Below, piece after piece: positions 59,086-64,000 of a stretch of 64,000 nt of DNA; positions within the stretch are counted from its first letter, which is position 1; each line of letters opens with the position of its first letter. Origin of the DNA: Lumbricus rubellus (taxonomy: Eukaryota; Annelida; Clitellata; Crassiclitellata; Lumbricidae); the NCBI GenBank assembly GCA_945859605.1, contig OX243820.1, positions 25,498,794 to 25,562,793 on the forward strand, read 5' to 3'. Under the pieces are notes generated by a model. It worked only from the letters and a program-made list of their open reading frames with translations. It had not been told where the DNA came from and made no database searches. Made by a program: the position numbers and the translations under genes.

Positions 59086-60500
59086 CTGAAAAAATAAAAT
59101 GAACTTTTTAATTTAAAAACCCAGCAATTTTACATTAAGGGCAAAATGTGAAAAATGATAAGATTCGAAACCACTTCCTTTTTGCCAATAAATAAACTGT
59201 GGTAGGCCTAGGCATAATTATACATCACGGATTTGGACGTGTAACTGTAGAAAGAGAGTAGGTAAAGAAATTATACCTATCTGTTATAATTATTATTCTG
59301 TTATCATTAAGCCGCTTGACAGGCATTCCATTTCTTATTCTAAGATTTTGGACATCATTAACTAATTCCTTATTGAATTTTGCAAAGCGCTTCTTGAAGG
59401 GGATTAGCCTACTCCTTAAGCGCTTCAAATTATCTCATTTGCTTGAAATTAAATGCCATAAATTACAGGGAATGCAAAAAGTAGGCTACATCTGCCACTT
59501 TGAAAAAGTGTCTTCAGCGACAACTTTCGAAAAACGTCAACAAAAATACGAATTGGAATCTATCAAGCAATCAATCAGTCAGTCAATCAATCAATCAATC
59601 AACCAACCAATCAATCAGTCAATCAATCAATCAGTCAATCAATGGTTTCACTGTAGCCAGTTATAGTTGTGTTTGATGCAAACTTTAAATTCTGTTAAGT
59701 AAGAAAGAATAAAGGTATAAAATTCATTAATAGCAATGGTCTGCATACGTATTCGGCTGTAGGCTACAGTTGTAGATTACAGCTCTTTTGCTGCATATGG
59801 GTCAATTATAGGCCTACACACAATTTAGTTTTAAACTAAATTGTTATTAAATTTATTGTAGACTAACCTCCGAACATGCAAAACGAGTTCATTGTATTGT
59901 CCTAGTTTAATATTGAGTCTTCTTCGCAGATCGACGGCTTGTGTATTTGTGCAAGTTAGTGTGAGTAGGCGAGAGAGGACGATAATAAATTATAAATCAC
60001 TCAAGAGATAGAAGCAGAACGTAGGTCAATTCCAAATAATAATTAATGAACATAGACCGTAACTTGTACGAACACAGAGCAAAACAGTGACTGACACGTG
60101 AATTGTATTATAGGCCTAGCAGTACTTGATTTGATACTGAGATACCTAAACTGTGTCATGGTCGTTGGTTTATGCTGTGTAGGCATGCAATTGAAAATTA
60201 GAGGAAGTGCCTGTGGTCTTCGCCAGGCTGAGGCTATAGATTGTATAAATGCGCCCTGCAGGACTCAGTACCGGACAATTATAAAAGAAAGACCGTAGAT
60301 AAATATATGCGCATTCATTTATCTTATGTCTTCGTTTACAATCGTCCGTTTCCTCTTTTGTCTTCTCCTGGAACAGTTTCAGACTACCTTAGACAGTCTG
60401 ATGCGAAATTAATTCTTGTAATGTTGCGTCTTTACCAATGCAAGGTCTGTAATGACTGTCGTAGGCCTAATGATTTGCACACTCTCTAACTCGAAAAGCA
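59086..60500. other. Spacer upstream of the first visible GBL exon
   Basis: Would be expected to hold the promoter or a first exon if the gene starts here; neither was recognised. It includes an (AATC)n tract at about 59566-59640. Confidence 0.4.
59566..59643. repeat. (AATC)n microsatellite
   Basis: Imperfect AATC/AGTC/AACC tandem repeat of about 78 bp. Similar short tracts precede the LINE fragments at 404 and 60904. Confidence 0.8.
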
Positions 60501-62054
60501 TGCGTCGCCTGTGTCACGATATAAAGGATCGAACAACTTACCTTTGTTTATTCGGAATTCCCTCTGTTTCACCATGTTTAAACGTAGACTTAAATGTCAT
60601 TTACCTTACGCTGTCTCCTATTAAACTACAAAATCATAATTCATATATCTGTCTGTTAGTGTGGTTCCATCGACAATGACAACTTTTGAAGTTGGTTCTT
60701 CTATATTCTTCAACCCAGCATTTGGTGATACGACTTATAGAGACTTTTATCCAAGATATTTTCAAATTCCAAACGTATTTAGGACTGGCGCGAACCAGTT
60801 GAAGTTTTGATGATTGCGCATATTTGGCAATTTCTTACTAATGAATAATGAACTATTTTGATACTTAGTTTTAGCATAAAATTTGTCATGGTCACTAAAA
60901 CAATCAGTCAATCAATCATTCAATCAATCAGAATTTATATGTAGCTCTTTCAAGATGCCAACTCAGAGGTGCTCCCGGCCGAGATCAGGCGAAAAACAGT
61001 CTTCAACCGTTTTTAAAACACTGAAAACAGTTTGAGAGGTGTCGAATAGTCAAGTTCCAGGTTGTAGGACCAACGCATAGAAGAAATGGCTCTGCATTGT
61101 CACGCTGTGAGTGAAAGTAACTATTGAGTCACCATAGACTGCAGAGCGCAGTGCGCGGCGCCCTATGCAAATGAAAAGAGGGAGGCAGACCTCACGCAGA
61201 TAAAACGGTGATCAGCATGATAAGAGATGCAAAAGATGCAGTCCTTAATAAAATGCTCTGCGGGAAAGGAAAGGCTTAACAGTAAAGTACCAAGTCAAGC
61301 TGCTACTGCAAGTTTCTTAGTTGGTAGTGCCGCTAAATGTTTAAGACTTCCGAATGTGGCGTGTGCTCGTTGTCGTAAAGAGAATTAGGTTGAGAGCTCC
61401 TAAATTTGGCATGCCACCACAAACAATTCTGAAATTATGTTGGAGAAGGTCTTAGGTCTGTATGATGCATCCAAGTTTTCCAATATGGAGCAATCAAGTC
61501 ACTTTAAATTATAGATCAGGCATCCTTTTCCACATCCACAGAAGATGAGCAGATGACGACCAGATCCCATGGAAGGACGAGGTTATTGAGTTTGCGGTGA
61601 TGACTACTAATGAGCTTCTTGAGCTATCTGCCATTTTTCTCGGTGACATTTAACCACATGACTATGTTTCCGGTATCCACCAGCTGTGCGTCGGATGTTA
61701 TGATGATCAGAGCTATTTACACATTTAAAATCTAGATATCCCTCTTACAACATGAACCTCGACACGGTCTGCGGCCAGTATCAACGAAATCACAGAAGTC
61801 TCGTGTCTTTCGTGTGGCAAACAATCTGTGAGCATATGAAAAAAGTATCACTCTTTGTGACTATTCTATAATACCAAGTAGGCCTACTGTTTCCAGAGCG
61901 CAGCATCGACAGTAACCCCCCCCAAATGACCTGAATTTTCTCTCCGTGCTCTCCACCGACAAGAACAGCAATGTTGCTAAGGATGCCACTAAATTCTTGT
62001 CATACACGTTTAGTTTTTTCGCGACCCACAGGTTGAGAACCGCTGGTCTAAATG

Positions 62055-62085
<31 letters not shown>

Positions 62086-64000
62086 TGTATGTATGTATGT
62101 ATGTATGTATGTATGTGCACTTGTTATAGCGCCCCTTCAAGCTCTCTACTCAGAGGCGCTCCCGATGCAGAGCGGACACTGCATCGGAGTTTCACGCCGA
62201 AGCGCTGAGCAATTGTAAGTGAAGGACTTGCCCAAGGTCCTTACGCGGGGAGGTGGATTCGAACCTCGGACCTTCCGGCTCCAAGGCAACGACGCCACCA
62301 CTAGACCACCGCGACCATTCAATTACTTCTTCATATCTAGATAGTCTATTTCTCTACAGTGTCTGGCAGGAGACATTAGGGTATGATAATGATGCTCCAT
62401 GTGTAGGTGATGTCAAATCATCGCTCTTGTGCGGTGCATAGGCATAGTCTTAAATTCTTCTTAAGCCAGCGACATCTTGCTTGTGTAACACTGGGAACCA
62501 AATGATGGTCGGCTAGATTGTTGCACATTGTCAGTCACCACAGCCACTTAGTGTCTCTTCGCCTGATGTCAACGATGTTTACAGGTTTACGCAATGCAAA
62601 ACCACAACAGAAGTTGTGTTGTAGAAGGTTATAATGCCAAACGTAGGCTAACGCTGACCACGCTGAGCGAAAAGGACAATTATTTTATTCAGTGTGCTGT
62701 ACTTTCCCGAGTCATCACACACGAACTCCAGATTTTTCTGTCTGCCTGGATGTTGATCGTCTGCGTCGAGTATGTATACCGTCACCGTCTCAAGTGAGGT
62801 CATCTTTTGCAAATGTGATGAGACAAAGAACCAGTTTCTTCTCGCAAGACAGCTTTCCATCGACGACTACCACCTCACCACTCAACCTTGTAAAAATATA
62901 TATTGGTACGAAGAAACATCCGTCAATGATTCTAATCGCGTTTAGCACTTATTAATATTGTACATCCATTAATGTCCAGCAACTTTTGAAAGTGTAACAT
63001 ATATTTTTCAGATAGTGTCTTGCTATGTGCTCCACGATAAATGATGGCTAAATGAAATTCCAGTTAGCCCTATTGGTTATTTAGGTTTGGTCTAGAATCT
63101 AGATGGCATGCCTTCGTGTTGCGAATTTATGCTGGCTTAAATATAATTTTTAGACCTATCAATCATTACTATTGCCGCTACTTTTTTCAAACTATGCAGA
63201 TATGTTGGTCTCTGGTTTTCCATGTCATTGCAAAATAAACTTATATGGTAGAAGTTAGACTGTCATAGGGCCTAATAACAATCGAAAGTAAAGCAATTGA
63301 ATAAACAACTTACAATGACCAATACGGAAAACGTTAAAAAATAAAATAGGCTAATCATAGTTATTTATTGATCCTACTTTGCTTCAAACTATGCTAATAA
63401 ATTATGTTGTTGTCTAGCTTTCCATTCCACTGATAAACAAACTTAGTGCATAATAGATAGTAGAAGCTAGAATGTTATAATAACAATATAATAGGAAAAC
63501 AATTAGCCTAAATAATATTTTTACAGTTTTGTGACCAATACGGTAAATCTTACGGTGAGTGTTCCGAGTTGCTGGTTCAATGTGATGCAAAGAAAATCAT
63601 CGTTTGGCAGGAAACCGGCTTCAAATTTTACTACGCGACGTATGTGACATGTCATCACATAGGCCTAGGCTATATAAAAGTAGGCTATATATACTGACAG
63701 GCTACTGCACTTATTTTGATGAGCTGCCAAATTGCAAAGGCTTAACCTTCGAACACAGACACGTGCTAAGACCCGACATCCTAAAATAGAACTACAGAGG
63801 ATATCTTTCGAAACCTCTAAGGTAGTAAGAAGTAGAAGAACCTTACATATCGCTTGATTTGCGCAAAGCTTGCTGCTGTCTTGCGCTTAATTGATTCATT
63901 CATTCGGACATTTATATAGCGCTCCTTCTAGTTAAAAAGTACTCAGATTCGCTCCCGACTACAGCGCGCCCAAAAAGAACAGTTTTAAGTTTAGTAAGGA
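60501..64000. repeat. Spacer block R', right copy
   Basis: Duplicate of 1-3500 or so, offset about 60.5 kb, interrupted by the SINE at 62056. It continues past the window edge, so another unit of the array probably follows to the right. Confidence 0.82.
62056..62315 (-). mobile_element. SINE with (ATGT)n tail inserted in the right R' copy
   Basis: A ~60-bp pure ATGT tract (62056-62116) joined to a SINE in minus orientation with box B GGTTCGAATCC. The left R' copy has the empty site at about 1560 (AAATGATATGCGACC), so both edges are known to within a few bases. The ATGT tract is the 3' tail in the SINE's own orientation. Confidence 0.85.

Noticed and set aside
1..64000. CRISPR array, bacterial operon or integrated virus
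   Set aside because: No regularly spaced direct repeats with unique spacers, no ribosome-binding-site-led gene series, and no capsid, polymerase or integrase frame; the intron/exon structure is eukaryotic.

Overview
The window looks like nuclear DNA of a marine invertebrate deuterostome, most likely an echinoderm (inference). It is AT-rich, intron-rich and packed with small DNA transposons, tRNA-derived SINEs and LINE 3' ends, and the octamer TAGGCCTA is spread everywhere. There are no bacterial operons, and no RNA gene other than SINE-type tRNA relics. I cannot name the species.

The only confidently coding material is a family of exons on the minus strand. Two exon types recur. One is a ~36-codon EGF-like exon with six spaced cysteines. 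The other is a ~145-157-codon exon for one beta-sandwich-like module, called GBL here, with the motif path LYIDG ... NW ... RLIAL ... CxG(I/V)LAS ... WKC ... LGFDDSxW ... AxWIWT ... YCRGYL. It resembles the galactose-binding-like N-terminal modules of sugar-active proteins. Nine EGF and eleven GBL exons are visible. Almost all start and end in phase 1, so they can be shuffled or skipped without frame loss. No start codon, signal peptide or membrane segment is visible, so either one very large gene crosses the window or an array of paralogous genes lies here with their ends not resolved.

The locus grew by tandem duplication. Unit 1 (about 5.4-17.9 kb), unit 2 (25.3-40.2 kb) and unit 3 (46-59 kb) share the order, left to right, EGF - GBLa - EGF - GBLb - long spacer - GBLc, separated by a spacer block at 1-4.1, 19.9-22.2, 42.2-44.5 and 60.5-64 kb. 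Units 1 and 2 are a few percent diverged, but 17.82-21.2 kb and 40.15-43.5 kb are nearly identical, with a sharp edge inside the GBLc exon. Decay is visible: GBLa of unit 3 has an in-frame TAG, and GBLc of units 1 and 2 has lost its 5' quarter. A loop after the WKC motif differs strongly between copies.

Because the duplicated units act as 'before and after' alleles, many transposon insertions can be delimited to the base: hAT-type elements with 8-bp target duplications (11.8, 13.4, 22.2 and 26.4 kb), a TA-type element (15-16 kb), a TAA-type element (37.5 kb), a piggyBac-like MITE (44.8 kb), a possible solo LTR (28.8 kb), foldback elements made of CCACCA/GGTGGT (10.7 and 33.8 kb) and a SINE with an (ATGT)n tail (62.1 kb). 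The same comparison gives two less expected signals. One is a 72-codon plus-strand frame (13.8 and 35.5 kb) whose copies differ almost only at synonymous sites. The other is repeated gain or loss of 5-7 bp GGCC-centred micro-insertions that create TAGGCCTA.
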